Origin: Liolophura sinensis
Taxonomy: Eukaryota; Mollusca; Polyplacophora; Chitonida; Chitonidae
Reading direction: 5' to 3'
Assembly (NCBI RefSeq): GCF_032854445.1
Contig: NC_088302.1
Span: forward strand, 6,631,338 to 6,695,337
DNA length: 64,000 nucleotides
Part shown: one piece after another, positions 21,544 through 33,718 of the stretch
Layout: every line of letters starts with the position of its first letter
How positions within the stretch are numbered: position 1 is the first letter of the stretch
The notes under the pieces: generated by a model
What the model was told of the DNA's origin: nothing
The model's database searches: none
Seen by the model: the letters and a program-made list of their open reading frames with translations, nothing else
Program-made: the position numbers and the translations under genes

Positions 21544-21770
21544 TTACAATATCAAGGAAACGGGGTGGGGGTTCTTATGTTTGTCTGTTTTGAAAAGGTT
21601 AATGTTAAAGTCACTAAGTAAAACGCATTTTTTATTTTGGGCAATTTTCACTAAGAAGAGTTTGTAAGTGCTCGGTGAAGAGCCTTTTCCAGGGAGTTGA
21701 TATATTCCTAGGAGGTATTTATTTTGCCAGTCCATTCAGTATCGTAAAGGAATTTGCATGGCCCATTCTC
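21544..21770 (-). pseudogene. AP-type endonuclease fragment of a different LINE
   Basis: The minus-strand frame reads YLLGIYQLPGKGSSPSTYKL and then KKCVLLSDFNINLFKTDKH. This resembles the segment of CR1/RTE-like endonucleases with a YRPP block followed by GDFNINLL. The family-N endonuclease has GDFNSHNPLW instead, so this is another lineage. Only about 60 codons are recognisable. The upstream and downstream parts are lost or too diverged. Confidence 0.45.
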
Positions 21771-21989
21771 TTCGCCACAGGATATGTCATTCTGTAGATT
21801 GCAAGACTCATTCCTAAGTCATTCCTAACATAAAAAAAATACGCCACCACATTTTCTATGGTGTCTAGACGAGGAAAATGGTGTGGTGGTTGTAGTTTAA
21901 TGGCGTTTCCATTCTAATAAATGATGGACGCCACGATCAGTGTTAAAACCAAGTAGTGTTCACATTGATGCACTATGACATAGAGCTGA

Positions 21990-23945
21990 GAATGACCTAT
22001 ACTTTACAGTTTGTCCTAGCACATGGGAGCAGGAACCTTACTGTAGCTTCGAAGACTCTACCAGACTTCTTGCCAGGCCTTAACACATTGTCTGGGCGGG
22101 GTTCTGTAATGCCAACACAGAGTAGTTCCGCATAATAGCGATGTCTCTGGAGAGTATAGTGTGGGCATCGGAACAACATATGCTCAACTGTTTCCTGAAC
22201 TGGCAATAATCACAAACACGCGTATTATGTAAATGAAATATGTTTAAATACGAATTCGTTTGAATGCGTCCGGTCACCAATCTGTTGCATAGGATTTCTG
22301 CTTACCTGTAAGAAAGACTAACAGGATGAGAATTAGAAACACTGTTGTTACAATTAGAAAAATATATCCCTTCAGTGGCGGTGCCCCAGTCTTTTTGCCA
22401 AATATAAGTGAAATTCCGCTTGAATATATACATTGCTTCTGAAACAGACACAGACACATGTTGAGCAATATGTAAATGAGACGGCGCTTGTTTCGCTGGC
22501 TTATCAGCCCATTCATTACCTGTAATATTGGAATGGCCTTGGACCCACTCAAAACAGATTTCAACGCCTTGGTAGAATACACTTTTACATAAAAGGAAGT
22601 ATATCAAAAAATGATTGGAGAGTCTTTCCTTGGCGTAAAATTCTGTATAGCAAGTATCGCACTTAGAGAATCTGTGAAGATAACGGCTCTTGCTGGCTTA
22701 AAATCTGCTAAAATGCAACGCACAGAATTCCGGTCAATTCAGCAGTAAATACCGGTACTGCATGCGTAAGTCTAAACGCCTTACTATGGTGAATTTCTGG
22801 GACACAAAATGCACAGCCGGTTTTGTCCGTATCCGGGCACTTTGAGGCATCTGTAAAAACCCGTTGATAGTGGCTCCACGTTCTGGCAATAAAATCCCTA
22901 GAGAAAAGGGAGACAAACTCTGAGTTATCTGACTTTTTCACTTTTCTGTGTAACGCTTGTGAAATATCCGGTAAAAGTAATCTCCATGGAGGAAACTCAG
23001 GAATAAAATTGTACAAGATTTGATGCCGCGATCTGTATTGTGGTGTGCATTCATTTCGAACGTACACAAAAGGGCTCTCTTTTTCTCCTTGTACCTTAAA
23101 AAAATATCGTGATAGGATGGTCTGAAAATGCCAGTTGCTGAGTTCCCTTTTGAAGCCATGAACTTCACTCCAAATCGCAGTGACCTAAACTGTCTTCAAA
23201 CAAAAATAGGCCATTCATTACATATATGATGAAGTACATTTAAGGGAGTTGTTTTAAGCGTACCTGTTATAATCTAACCGTCAACGAATAAGCGCTCGAT
23301 ACATGAACAATAGAAAATAAGTGTCAGCGCCCCAACATTTCCCAGATACAGCTCTTATCAGATTGAGAGCTTTCTGACATTTTGCTACAGTGGAATTTAT
23401 ATGAGCGTTCCAGGTAAGTTTAAGTCAAACAAAACACCCAAATAACGCAATGATTGTACAATCTTAACTTCACTACCATTCAGATATACTGACATAGAAG
23501 GTAGTAACCTCTTGTTTGTGAAAATTACGTCTTCTGTCTCAGTTGAAAACTTGAACCCCCATGATTTATTCTAGGCTGAGATACCAGACCTTCTTGTATG
23601 TACCTTCTAGCAAGCAGAAGATTTCTTGAACCATACCATATGGCTTTATCGTCTGCAAATAGCGAAGGGCTTAAATTAGGATTCAACACTTCCAGAAGGT
23701 CATTTATGGCGATTTTGAAGTGAGTCTGCAATATTACGCTTCCCTGGGACACCCCTTTTTTAGAAAGAACAAGATCGGAATAGGTTTGACAATACGTACC
23801 TGAATTAGCCGGTCAGACACAATACTTTTAAACCAACTGAATTTGTTACCACCAATACCAAGGTCTCTCACCTTCAGCGGGCCGTGTTTCATAGCATATC
23901 ATAAGCTCCCTCTATGTCCAAAAAAAACTGCAAAGACGGACTCAT
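21990..23945 (-). pseudogene. Second LINE family: reverse transcriptase and RNase H relic (FADD type)
   Basis: Read on the minus strand from 23945: an altered DIEGAYD motif A (about 23925-23895); QGSVILQTHFKIAINDLLEVL and PSLFADDKAIW (about 23745-23635, motifs B and C); the RNase H start RVFTDASK (about 22875-22850) with an AELTGI block (about 22735); the RNase H end EWVQGHSNITGNEWADKPAK (about 22550-22490); and a zinc-binding-like CDYC...VEHMLFRCPHY close to 22220-22145. The order and the FADD core indicate a Jockey/R1/I-type LINE different from family N. Multiple stops and frameshifts break it. The 5' side is cut where N6 begins (23970). Confidence 0.7.
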
Positions 23946-23969
23946 TTATTGGCCGGGGATCTAGAATGG

Positions 23970-24565
23970 TCCCCCGTGGGTTTCCGGGGTGACAAGAATA
24001 GGACCTCAACCCTCTACGCAAGCTTGTCGTAAAAGACCACAAACCTAGAGCTATCCTGTGTGAGCCCGGTGAATATAATAGGCTCACGTCTTCTCGGTTG
24101 TGTGACAGGCAACCTGGGAGCGACATGTTTGACGTGGGTTGCGACCCGTAATCTCCGAGGACGGGATCCTGGTGGCTGAGGGTGTGTTGGTCTTGCGAGA
24201 TCCTCACGCCCAACACGTCACCTTGGCCCTTACTGGGAGAGAGACGGGAGGTCGGATGGACCCGGTCCGATCAATCGGCTGGTCATGTCTTGCCTCTGCG
24301 TTGTGCCAGAATTTCTCCATAAGACCATTCCTTAAAAAAATGTTATTTCTGAAACTTCGTTTACGGAACTACGTTTTGAGGCGGTGGCTCATGGGTCAAT
24401 CGAGTAGATTGAATTTAACCTTTGGTATGAATCAGTCTTTTCGAGTATACCTCATATGGAATCCTTGATGTCTTTCCTGCCGGGTATTCCCAGGTTCAGA
24501 CATCGCACTTGTTGGCACTCCGTGGTGGGTGGGGAACATATGGGGTGAATTTTAATATATATATT
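23970..24565 (+). other. N6 5' untranslated leader
   Basis: About 600 bases collinear with N9 (49819-50407) and N10 (55976-56627). A stem-loop with GTGAGCC and GGCTCAC arms (about 24061-24087) lies within the first 120 bases and is repeated in the other leaders. The sequence between GGGATCCTGGTGGCTGAGG and the start codon is also strongly shared. Confidence 0.8.
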
Positions 24566-25934
24566 ATGAGTTCCATAAACCACTCTGCTAATGCTTCAAA
24601 TATATCTATCCGAACTTCCTCCCAGCCCATTTCAGGTGCTGATAAAAAGAGGGAGTTGGAAGTTTTATCTGATCCGCTTGATAATAGACATGACAATTGG
24701 CCGGCTTTTATCGTTCTCTCCACTAGGAGTGAACAGAAGCCGGCCTCAAAAATTCATCCTTTTCTTCTAAAAGGGGCTTTAGAAGGCACAGCGGGCACTT
24801 TAAAAACTGTTAAAAAACTACGATCCGGGGACATTCTCATCGAATGTTTCCGGAAACAGCAATCAAAAAATTTGTTATCTCTTATATCTCTGATATATCT
24901 GTTTATACATTCCCTCACAATTCCCCCACAATTCCCTGGACAGCTGTCAGGGAATAATACGTGATAGGGATGGAGATATCATTGATTTATCCGAAAAAGA
25001 AATTTGTTCTGAACTGAAACCGCAGGGTGTTGCCAGAGTGAAGCGTTTCACAACAAAAAAGCTGGCAACATCATCAAATTAAATACATACCTTATGGCCT
25101 TCAACAGTACGTCTCTGCCATCGTATATCTACGTTGGCCCGTACAGCGTTAATGTCGATTTATATATCCCTAACCCTACACGGTGTTTTACTTGCCAGAA
25201 ATTTGGCCACGGCAAGGGCCAATGCAAAAATAAACTTGTTTGTTTCAGATGCGGCAGCGAAGGTCATGATGATTTCGACTGTAGCAGCAGAGTTAAGTGC
25301 TGCAGTTGCGGTGGAGATCACATGGCCTCCTCTAGAGATTGTCCGCTTTTCCTTAAGGAAAAACAAATAATAAATTTAAAAACAAAAAAACAATATCTCT
25401 TATCAAGAGGCCCGCAAATTGTCCTCCCTTTCTAATAATTTACCGCAGCCTTCGTTTGCCAATGTGGTCAAGAGAGTAGTATATGTTGCTACTCAAACTT
25501 CACTGACTTGGCCCACTGGAAACGACAAACCTAGTTCTATAGTCTTACAGCCTTCTGCTCAACCTGCCCGTAATTCCTGATCAACACAGACCAATACAGT
25601 AAATCAAAAAAACCCAGTAAATAACACACAACAAACTGATAGGCCTAAACCTAATCAAACCAAAAACAAATCTGCGAAAAGTAAATCTGAAAATCAATCT
25701 TATAATGAAAATCACAAACCTAGTGGTCCCACGGAACATCCCTCTCAGGCCACTAGGGACCCTGTTCAAACTTTTATTACGTTTGGATCGTTGGGGGACG
25801 TTGGTCCTTCAACATCACATGCGGAGGTGATAGATACATCACCCGCACCAGGAAGATCTTCCAGCCGATCTCCACGGAAGGGTCATCCGCGGTCAAAACA
25901 TAAAGATAAATCCCCCATACGCGTTCCTCCATAA
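24566..25934 (+). pseudogene. N6 ORF1 relic: triple zinc-knuckle RNA-binding protein
   Basis: The start ATG at 24566 is shared with N9 (MSSINHSANASN). The N-terminal part is open to 24964 and includes NWPAFIVLSTRSEQKPAS. After frame breaks, 25094-25435 encodes SYIYVGPYSVNVDLYIPNP and three knuckles: CFTCQKFGHGKGQC and CFRCGSEGHDDFDC (both CX2CX4HX4C), then the variant CCSCGGDHMASSRDC. The tail to 25934 contains TQTSLTWP and a Ser/Arg-rich end. Such proteins coat the element RNA in the cytoplasm and enter the particle with ORF2. The frameshifts near 24960-25090 and 25420 make this copy non-functional. Confidence 0.83.
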
Positions 25935-25936
25935 TG
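25932..25936 (+). promoter_or_regulatory. TAATG stop/start overlap (N6)
   Basis: TAA ends ORF1 at 25932-25934, and ATG of ORF2 starts at 25934. Confidence 0.6.
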
Positions 25937-28900
25937 TCTTCTTTAGACAAAATTATACAGTGGAATTGTTGAGGCCTTAAGGTAAATTTTATTGAGATAA
26001 CACAACTTGTTCAATAATTAAATCCTATTGCCTTTCGTCTTCAGGAAACTCACCTGAAGACATCTGACAAAGATAACACAACTCTTAAAAATTATTCCTC
26101 ATACAGCACTTACTCAAATGAAGAAGAGCGAGCTGCAGGCGGCTCTTCTATCTTCGTCAATAACAATGTTATCCAACAATGTTATTTCAATAATGGTTCT
26201 AATACCTATTTACATCCAGCTAATGGCGCTTATTCTGCTATCGATCTCACTATCACAGTTCCATCACTTCTCCTTGATTTTTTTTGGAAGGTGTATTGTT
26301 ATGTATGACTATTTAACGTCTTCATGTACTGTTAGCCTGCGGACCTTTGTGTTATATGTTATAAGCATAACAGGCCCTGTTATATATGTACAGTGCGGAC
26401 CTGGCCGAAAGCACCTTGTTCAATGCTCTGTTTATTTAACTGGATGTTCATTGGCTGTTAATTCTGTGTCTAAGAATAGTTGAATCCACCTGGCACGTAT
26501 ATAAGCCGTGTTTTCTGTGCAGAGTGGAGGTATTTTTGCTGCATCCACTGGGAGCCAGGAGAGTGTGAGACGCTCTCGTATCGAGTCCATTATGTTTATA
26601 TGAGCTGGTGATGCCAGTTTCATTTGGGAGGATAGATTTTTATGCCGGCACCGTTTGTGTACCACAGTAGTACTGATGTCTGATTTATGTGAATTTCTGC
26701 GGAAGTCACGATTATTGGTGTTCGGATCTTTATTATGATTATACAGTGTGGACTGTGTAATTTGTTTAACGCGCTGACCTCACCTGACCGACAAGGTCGT
26801 CAAGGACTCTTAACTGAAGTTTTCAGTTTTGCAAAGGACGTTCGTTCTGCCACAAGGTGACATTACTCTACGTCTCTGAACGGCTCGTTTGTGAGCTTCT
26901 GCGGGAGCTGTGACTGATCTGAAGTGGATTATACCTCCATGCCTGTAGTTACCCTGTGTTGTGCTCTGCGGGTGTGACGTCATTCAAAGGCTTGACTGTT
27001 CCAGTTCTGTGTAACCTGTGTACTGTGTTCGTGTTCGCTAACCTGGCGAAGTACCTGTCTAGGACAATTTGTGACTTGTGTGAATTGTGTGTTTATCCCA
27101 TGGTCTTTACGTTGGATTTCCTGGAATACATTCCTTGGGATGCAAAGGTGAACTGGAAACTTGTAAAGACCGGTAATACTGATGTGTATGTTGTTGTTGT
27201 TGTTGAACTGTCTGTAAAACTGTACGTCTCATTTTATATATAAAGCATTGTTTACATTGTAATATTGAGTCACTGAGTCTGTTTTCTGTTGCTGTTTTCA
27301 ATACCGTAACAGTATGACGATCTTTGTGGTCGTGACCATTTTCCTATTATCCTAGAGCATATCACTTTTAATTCTTTAGACCGTGTAGCTAGGTGGAAAT
27401 TCGATAAAGCAGATTGGATCGCATTTGAGATGTTCTGTCAGGCTGATATCACCTCAGAGGCTCTCAATGCAGCAGATGATCCTATATTAAAATTTAATGA
27501 GCTTGTTTTACAAGCGGCTGACAGAACTTTCCCTGAGACCTCGACAAATCCCACATCCAAGAGTAAACCCTGGTACGACAGAGACTGTGGTAAAGCCAAA
27601 GGAAAAATGCTGAGCGCAGATTTAATCATTGTACTACTGATAATCATTTAAACCAGGTTCGTAATTTTAGAGCTAAGGCTAATCGATTACTCAAGTTCAA
27701 GAGACGATCTTGTTGGCGGAACTTTGTTTCAGGCATTGCCTCACAAACACCTATGCGTAAGGTCTCCAACATGGTTCAGAAACTTAAGGGCAAAAATAAT
27801 AAAGCAAAAGTTCAGCATTAAGAAGATGAAGATAATATATTAACCTCTCCATCTGATATAGCCAATAAAAATAGCGGAGGCAATTTCCAAAAAATCTTCT
27901 GAGAACTATACTAAAGAATTCCAACATATTATACAAACTTAAAACTGCATTAAAAAAGACCCACGATACTGCTTGGTGTCCTGATAACGTATATTATAAC
28001 GTTTCTGAACCATTTACAACCTGAGCCACTTGAAAGTCTCTTGGACTTGCTTAATGATATTTGGATAACTAGTAATTTTCCACCGTCATGGAGGGAGGCG
28101 TGTATTATCCCGGTCCCCAAACCGGTTAAGGATTATACTGATCCAAATTGGTTTCCGTCCAATAGCTCTTACCAGCTGTGCCCGTAAGACTATGGAACGG
28201 ATGATTAATGATAGACTTGTTTGGTTTCTCGAAACCAACAAGCTTTTATCTAATATTCAATGTGGTTTTCGTCAAGTTCGGTCTACTTCAGATCACCTTG
28301 TTCGATTTGAAACATTTTATCTTGATTGTTTTGTTAATAATGAACATGTGGTGTTGATATTTTTCGACCTTGAAAAGGCCTACGACACCACATGGAAAGA
28401 TGATATTTTAAAAGACCTCTCAAATATGGGATTAAAATGTCGCTTACCCTTATTTATCTCATTTTTTATCTAATTGTCAGTTTAAGGTACGGGTTGGGTC
28501 CACTCTTGCGAGCAGGAAACTCTGTTCAGCAAAAATAAATAGCCTACCAAAAACATTAACATCTGGCACAGAGGGTTTTGTATACATGGATGATTTCCTT
28601 ATACGCTACTGTTCTGGAAATATGAATTATATCGAACGTTAGTTTTGTCTCAGTAAGATCGAGAAATGGGCAACTGAAAACGTTTTTAGATTTTCATCGT
28701 CTAAAACCGTCGGTGTGCATTTTTGTAATAAATGGAAACTTCATCTTGACCTCGAGCTGATTTTTTGTGGTGAACAGATTAAAATTGTTGGAGAAACAAA
28801 ATTTTTAGGTATAATATTTGATAGTAAGGTATCTCAAAATGCTTAAAACTAAATGCACAAAGGCTCTCGATATAATTAAGGTCGTGTCTACCACCGATCT

Positions 28901-30067
28901 GTTCTACTTAACTTATATCGTTCTCTGGTGAGGTCTAAATTGGATTATGGGTCCATCATTTACGTTCCGCTAGGAAGTCGTATATTAAAATGTTTGATCC
29001 CGTCCATCATCAAGGTTTGAAGCTCAGCCTTGGTGCTTTTAGAACTGCCTCAGTGGAGAGTTTATGCCTAGAGGCTAACGAGCCTCCTTTCCAACACAGG
29101 CGTATAAAACTGAGCCCTCGATATGCTACAAAGCTTAAAGCACATCCAACAAACCCTGCCAACGACTGTGCCTTCAATCCATTATATGTAGAAAAGTATA
29201 CTGAATGTCCTAACAAGATCCCTTCGTTAGGTATTTGTGTTAGGAACCATATTGTGGAAGCCAACATTTAAGTTGGGGACATAACTCCGGTTTCTTCTCC
29301 GGAGTCCCCTCCATGGCTTCTTCCACAACCCAAAATGATATTTGATCTACGTAAATATAAGAAATCCAAAATAAACCCTCTTATAATTTAGCAAGGTTTT
29401 GCTGAAATTAAAGCTAATTATATGGATTATAAATTTATATACACTGACGGGTCGAATGATGGGGACAGGGTTACGGCTATGGCTGTCATGGAGCAGCAAG
29501 TCTCTTCCTTTCGTCTTCCGTCCTCTTTAGCCATACATAGGAAACTAATTAGAAGAGGTATAGATTCTGCTGACATCAAGTCATACTGGTATCTATGGAA
29601 ACACAGTCGCAAACAGGGAGGCGAAAGCTGCCCTCAATAAACCCACATATAAGATTAAAATTCCTTATACTGACATGAAGTCCAATATTCTTAAATATAT
29701 TCGTCGCCTTTGGCAGGGTGAATGGGACTTGCAGGTCCATAATAAACTGCATGCAATTCATCTGGTCATTGGCTACAATAATTATACTAGCGAAAAGTCT
29801 CGCAGAGACCAAGTAGTCTTAACAAGGTGTCGCGTCGGACATTCTCGTCTAACGCACAATTTCATACTAGATGGGAGCAGTGCTCCCGAGTGTGTTGGGT
29901 GTGATGCCCGATATGGCATCAAACATATCTTGGTTGACTTTGTAGACTTTGCCTATGTTCGGCAGATATTCTACACAGTCAACTCTATATATGATTTGTT
30001 TGACAGCATCGCTGGCGATGTTGTCATAAATTATTTGAGGGTCGTTGGCCTGTATCATAAAATATAA
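25934..30067 (+). pseudogene. N6 ORF2 relic, split by a solo LTR
   Basis: An early stop replaces Arg in QWNCRGL (TGA at about 25970). The endonuclease loses roughly 250 bases near 26170 (FVNNNVIQ joins QCYFNNGSN), then SAIDLTIT is followed by the LTR. After the LTR the linker resumes (27312-27900) with indels. The reverse transcriptase covers 28020-28980: NFPPSWREACIIPVP, QCGFRQVRSTSDHLVRFE, FFDLEKAYDTTWK (motif A intact), a deletion over motif B, and VYMDDFLIRY at about 28580. RNase H starts at 29422 (FIYTDGSNDGDRV), loses its middle near 29520, and keeps the end in another frame. The last frame, 29675-30067, carries CVGCDARYGIKHILVDFVDF. Confidence 0.85.
26297..27311 (+). mobile_element. 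Solo LTR 2 (1015 bases) inside the N6 endonuclease
   Basis: Begins TGTTATGTATGAC and ends CCGTAACA, with inverted TGTTA/TAACA tips. The target GTAT is duplicated at 26293-26296 and 27312-27315. The interrupted N6 sequence rejoins as AAGGTGTATGACGATC, matching AAGGTGCATGACGATC in N5 and N10. A TATATAAG promoter box lies at 26498-26505, about 200 bases from the LTR start. It is the same family as 844-1702 but about 150 bases longer. Both insertions have the same orientation as their host N copies. Confidence 0.9.
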
Positions 30068-31102
30068 TTTTAATTGTCATAAATGTTTAGATAAAATGTT
30101 ATATTGTTACGACCCAAACTGTCTGTATTATAAAGAGATGGCTTGTTCGAAATACACGACAGTTTAGCCGCACAAAAAAGTAACCAAAACCAGCAGATCC
30201 TACTTTACAACAATTTATTAGGTTTAACAAGAACAAATAACAAAACTTTTACAAATACTAAAGTACTGAAGTTTAACAAGAAAGGATAGCAGTATCTATA
30301 CAAATACTAAAGTACTTACATGTACAACGGTGTCAAGTCCAAACGGGCGCATATATTCCGCAATGCGGAAAACCATACAGGCAAAAATGCACAGAGGCAA
30401 TATTCATAAGAGGGAAAATCCACAGTATAACTGAGTTTATGACGAAATATACACAAAATTTCACAGACAAGGTCCGTGTACTCATAAGCACTGTGTACAC
30501 AAGAGCACAAATTAAATATACAAGTTCAGACTGAACAAGTGCTCGGTGGAGATAGGATATAACAAAGCCAGAGGTTAAAAAGACCCCAAAATTCAGCACA
30601 AAATGCCTGCTAAAGTAACACACAGCGAAAGCATCCAAAACTGTCAAAGATTCTCCTTTCTCCCTCTTTTGACCTGCTTTCGTAGGTCTTATATAGACTG
30701 GTGGAATTTTCTAGAATAAGAAAATTCTTGAACACTTGTTGTAAACAAACAGGCCCCGAACTGAGCGTATTCTGGAACATTCTAGGGCAGACGCAGACAG
30801 CAGGCCCTGAACTCTGCATATGTAAACAGTGGCAAGCTAAATTTAGAAGCTGACGGCAGTTGTGCACATAACAATATACATATAGATTTCTAGATGTACT
30901 ATTTTCAAGATATGTTGATTTTCGAGTTTTAACTGTTTTGAGTTTTTTCTTATCTGATTTTAAACATGTCTGAATTTTTTGTTTTATTTTTAATGTTCTC
31001 ACTATCGTGTCGAAAACGTTAACCGTCTCGTGTTTTCACCTTGTTCTCGCCACGATATGGCTGAAATATTGCCGATGTGGCGTTAAGCCATAAATTGATT
31101 CA
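30068..31102 (+). other. N6 3' UTR, split by solo LTR 3
   Basis: The two halves, 30068-30104 and 30878-31102, match the N5 3' UTR. Landmarks after the LTR are TTTCGAGTTTTAACTG and TCTCGCCACGATATGGCTGAA. The terminal ATTC repeats have degenerated. Confidence 0.8.
30105..30873 (-). mobile_element. Solo LTR 3 (769 bases, second LTR family) inside the N6 3' UTR
   Basis: On the minus strand it starts TGTTATGTGCACAAC and ends GGGTCGTAACA. The target ATAT is duplicated at 30101-30104 and 30874-30877. A TATATAAG box lies at 30688-30695 on the minus strand, about 180 bases from the LTR start, and an AATAAA polyadenylation word is at 30214-30219, which sets the orientation. The body does not match LTRs 1 and 2, but the tips TGTTATGT and CGTAACA do, so a related element group is likely. 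No coding region is attached. Confidence 0.85.
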
Positions 31103-32394
31103 ATTTTATCGTCCTCCTCTGCAACCCCCCCCCCCCCCCCCCGACACTGCCTTCTCAACAGTCAGCAGGAATATTTCACCGTCAGGAGTGTCCAGTCAAA
31201 CAAGGTTTAGTTGTGAAATCCGTAGATGAGTCTGGATGAAGGATTATGACTGAGCAAGTCGTTTGATTTTGTGTGTAATTAACTATTAACGCCTTAAAGT
31301 GGGTAGATATGTTCACCGAATATTACCTGCGCATGCATATATGATACGGATTTTATATTTGAGTTCTTGAATTGCTATACATTATGTCAACAAAAACATA
31401 AGAAAAAGAAAATAAAAATCATCAAAAATGTTAATATTTTACTGATGTAACATGCCTAACAATTTCTGTGTCCTTCAGTTACTAGGCGTGTGATGCATGT
31501 TCGATAATATCATACAAGACATTCATTACCTTTTGGTTTGATTGATTGTTTCATTATAATTCTTATTTTATGGTTTCATGATACAGTTGCTTTAGGATGA
31601 ACATATACATAGCTAAAGACTTTGTACATCACATTATTGTTTCATGTCTAGAAACACTAGACTTCATTTGTTGATACAAATTCTGTCTCAAAATAAAAAA
31701 TGATATAGCATCCGCTCTCTTTTACTATGCACAAACAGAACCTCTTAGGCAATGTGCCAGTCAGCTGGCCAATAAACGAGTTGTTGTTGTTCTCAGCAAT
31801 GTCGGCGTTCAGCGTTGATCTGTTAGCGGCCAGAGGGTAGAGATATTACAGAGTCGAGTTTGCTAATTATACGGCCGAGTGAATCCTCAATAGCTGGAGT
31901 CGTGGTTACAGATGTAACAATATCTGTGGTGAAGTCATCCAGGCTACTGTGGGAGGAAATATCTTTTTTGCACTGACGCTTTTTGCTTTCATGATGGTAC
32001 AGTACAGCCAAAGTGCCGCACAGCCCATTTTGTTACACATAGAGTATAGTGAATAGTATCTCAGGTCAGACCTCGCAGATGTTCGCCTTGGAAACCTGTT
32101 GAAGAGATAAAAAGTCCGTGCAGCTGGGGAAGGGGAGTTGTTAAGGCCGTGCAAGCTATTCGAGGAAGAGATCATATATGCGTTGTTGTTGAGGCCAAGT
32201 CAAAGCAATGTTAGAAAACATAAAAAAATATGCAGTAATGTAGTGGTCAGCTAACAAACACCTTATCACTTGCAGGGGATGACTACTCGTACTTCTAAAG
32301 TATACATTGGAGGTCAAATATCGCCTAATCAATTCATCGATCCTTGATATATCTTTAGGGGTGTTCAGAGGCTCTTTGACCGTCTAACCACTAG
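31103..32394. other. No recognisable gene; poly(C) tract
   Basis: A run of about 17 C residues lies near 31126-31142. Minus-strand open frames at 31823-32175 show no domain that I know. The rest is AT-rich spacer. Confidence 0.4.
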
Positions 32395-32475
32395 CCGCCA
32401 TTTTTGCCTCATCGTTTGCCAAGTGTCACTCTTTCGTCGCTGCTCTGGTTTTACTCCCCAGGCTGAAGATACATC
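32395..32475 (-). repeat. Repeat R, fragment
   Basis: CGTCGCTGCTCTGGTTTTACTC is the reverse complement of the conserved start of repeat R at 8866 and 45533. Confidence 0.5.
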
Positions 32476-32825
32476 AAGTACGTGGACAATTAGAGGCAGG
32501 ATTTATTACCTCTGGTTTTAAAAGCTGACTTAGTACAGTAGGTTTATAACACGCTTATAAGATGACAACATTTGCAGCGGTCCAAGTTTATTTTGAAGTT
32601 ATTAGTGGTGTGATTTGTGAACATTAACTGTTGCAGTGTCAGTTTCAGTCCAACTTGGACTCCACTGATCAATACACAATCACATGATATTCCGCAAAAC
32701 GTGATGAACAACGATGACGCTCTCCAACAAAACAACGTCACTCTCACAAGGTAAGTTTTGGTACTGGTATATGAATTCAGCGATTTAAAAGTACATATTG
32801 TGCCATTACACTGTTTATTATTACT

Positions 32826-32965
32826 TATTCGATTGGTGTTTTACGGACGGGGGGACGGAGGGGCACACGACCATTCGCATGTTACTGGCCGACCTTCCCA
32901 CGTCCGACCGCGGATAAAGACAGCACAAGCTGTCTTATGTACACCACTGATATTTCCACAGACGC
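32826..32965 (-). mobile_element. SINE-alpha fragment
   Basis: Reverse complement of the SINE-alpha body. GATTGGTGTTTTACG is present, then the ACTTATACGACGG block is missing, and GGCCGACCTTCCCACGTCCG matches the middle of the SINE. It is a diverged copy with an internal deletion. Confidence 0.6.
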
Positions 32966-33718
32966 CTGTTAGTATTATTGATGGTTTATCCATTGGAGTT
33001 TGAGATTTAATCAGTTGTAGAGCTCTGCATATAGATTCTTAATTAGAGTTCTGTTCTAGAATTCCAAATATATCCATTTACCCGAGTGCGTTACATAAGT
33101 AATAATGTTTCCGCAGAATAGGTGCATTTTGAACGTATAATTATAATATTGCGAGACTAACGAGAAAACGTTTTCGAATTGTGTGATTGGCGTGGCAAAC
33201 GAATAAACAATTCTAGTGTTTGTGTTAGACTGGTCCAGTGTCCCCAGCAGTTTTATTCCTTTGTGAACTGGAACAAATGAATGGCAAGATATGTTAACAA
33301 GCTGTTGGCTAATTGAGATATTTCTATGGAAAGCAGTTGGCATTTGCGTGATGTTGAGATTCTAACATCAAAAACTTGCATCCGCTTTGACTGAGTAAAG
33401 ACTACTACAGTTTATTCCAGTGTTAAAATGTCACCATACATAAAATACAAACGGATTGTACAGTTTATTATCTCTGCTCTATAGCACATTAGTTTAATTT
33501 ATTTTGTACATGTCGTTACTTTACCACTTACTAACATAAGGCTGATGCTAAACTTAAATGAGCCAGATTCGATCTTAGTCACTCATGTGTGGCTGCTCTA
33601 AAACATCGATTGAAACGTCGGTAAACAATGTATAGAAATTAAGTATAAGCGTCATGTCCGACATTCATATACCATTCGTAGTCCGTAAAGGGCGTTCCAA
33701 GTCGATAATCGCAAGATC
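32966..33718. other. No recognisable feature
   Basis: AT-rich spacer. Short open frames carry no recognisable domain. Confidence 0.4.

Larger units (their letters stand above)
23970..31102 (+). mobile_element. N6: full-span copy of family N carrying two solo LTRs
   Basis: Starts with the shared 5' terminus CCCCCGTGGGTTTCCGGGGT at 23970 and ends near 31102 with GATGTGGCGTTAAGCCATAA, without clean ATTC repeats. The order is leader (to 24565), ORF1 (24566-25934), ORF2 (25934-30067) and 3' UTR. Solo LTRs at 26297-27311 (in the endonuclease) and 30105-30873 (in the 3' UTR) account for about 1.8 kb. Without them the copy is about 5.3 kb. ORF2 also has internal deletions. Confidence 0.88.

Noticed and set aside
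844-30873. Endogenous retrovirus or full LTR element
   Set aside because: No gag, pol or env sequence adjoins any of the three LTRs, and each is flanked on both sides by family-N DNA with a target duplication, so all are solo LTRs.
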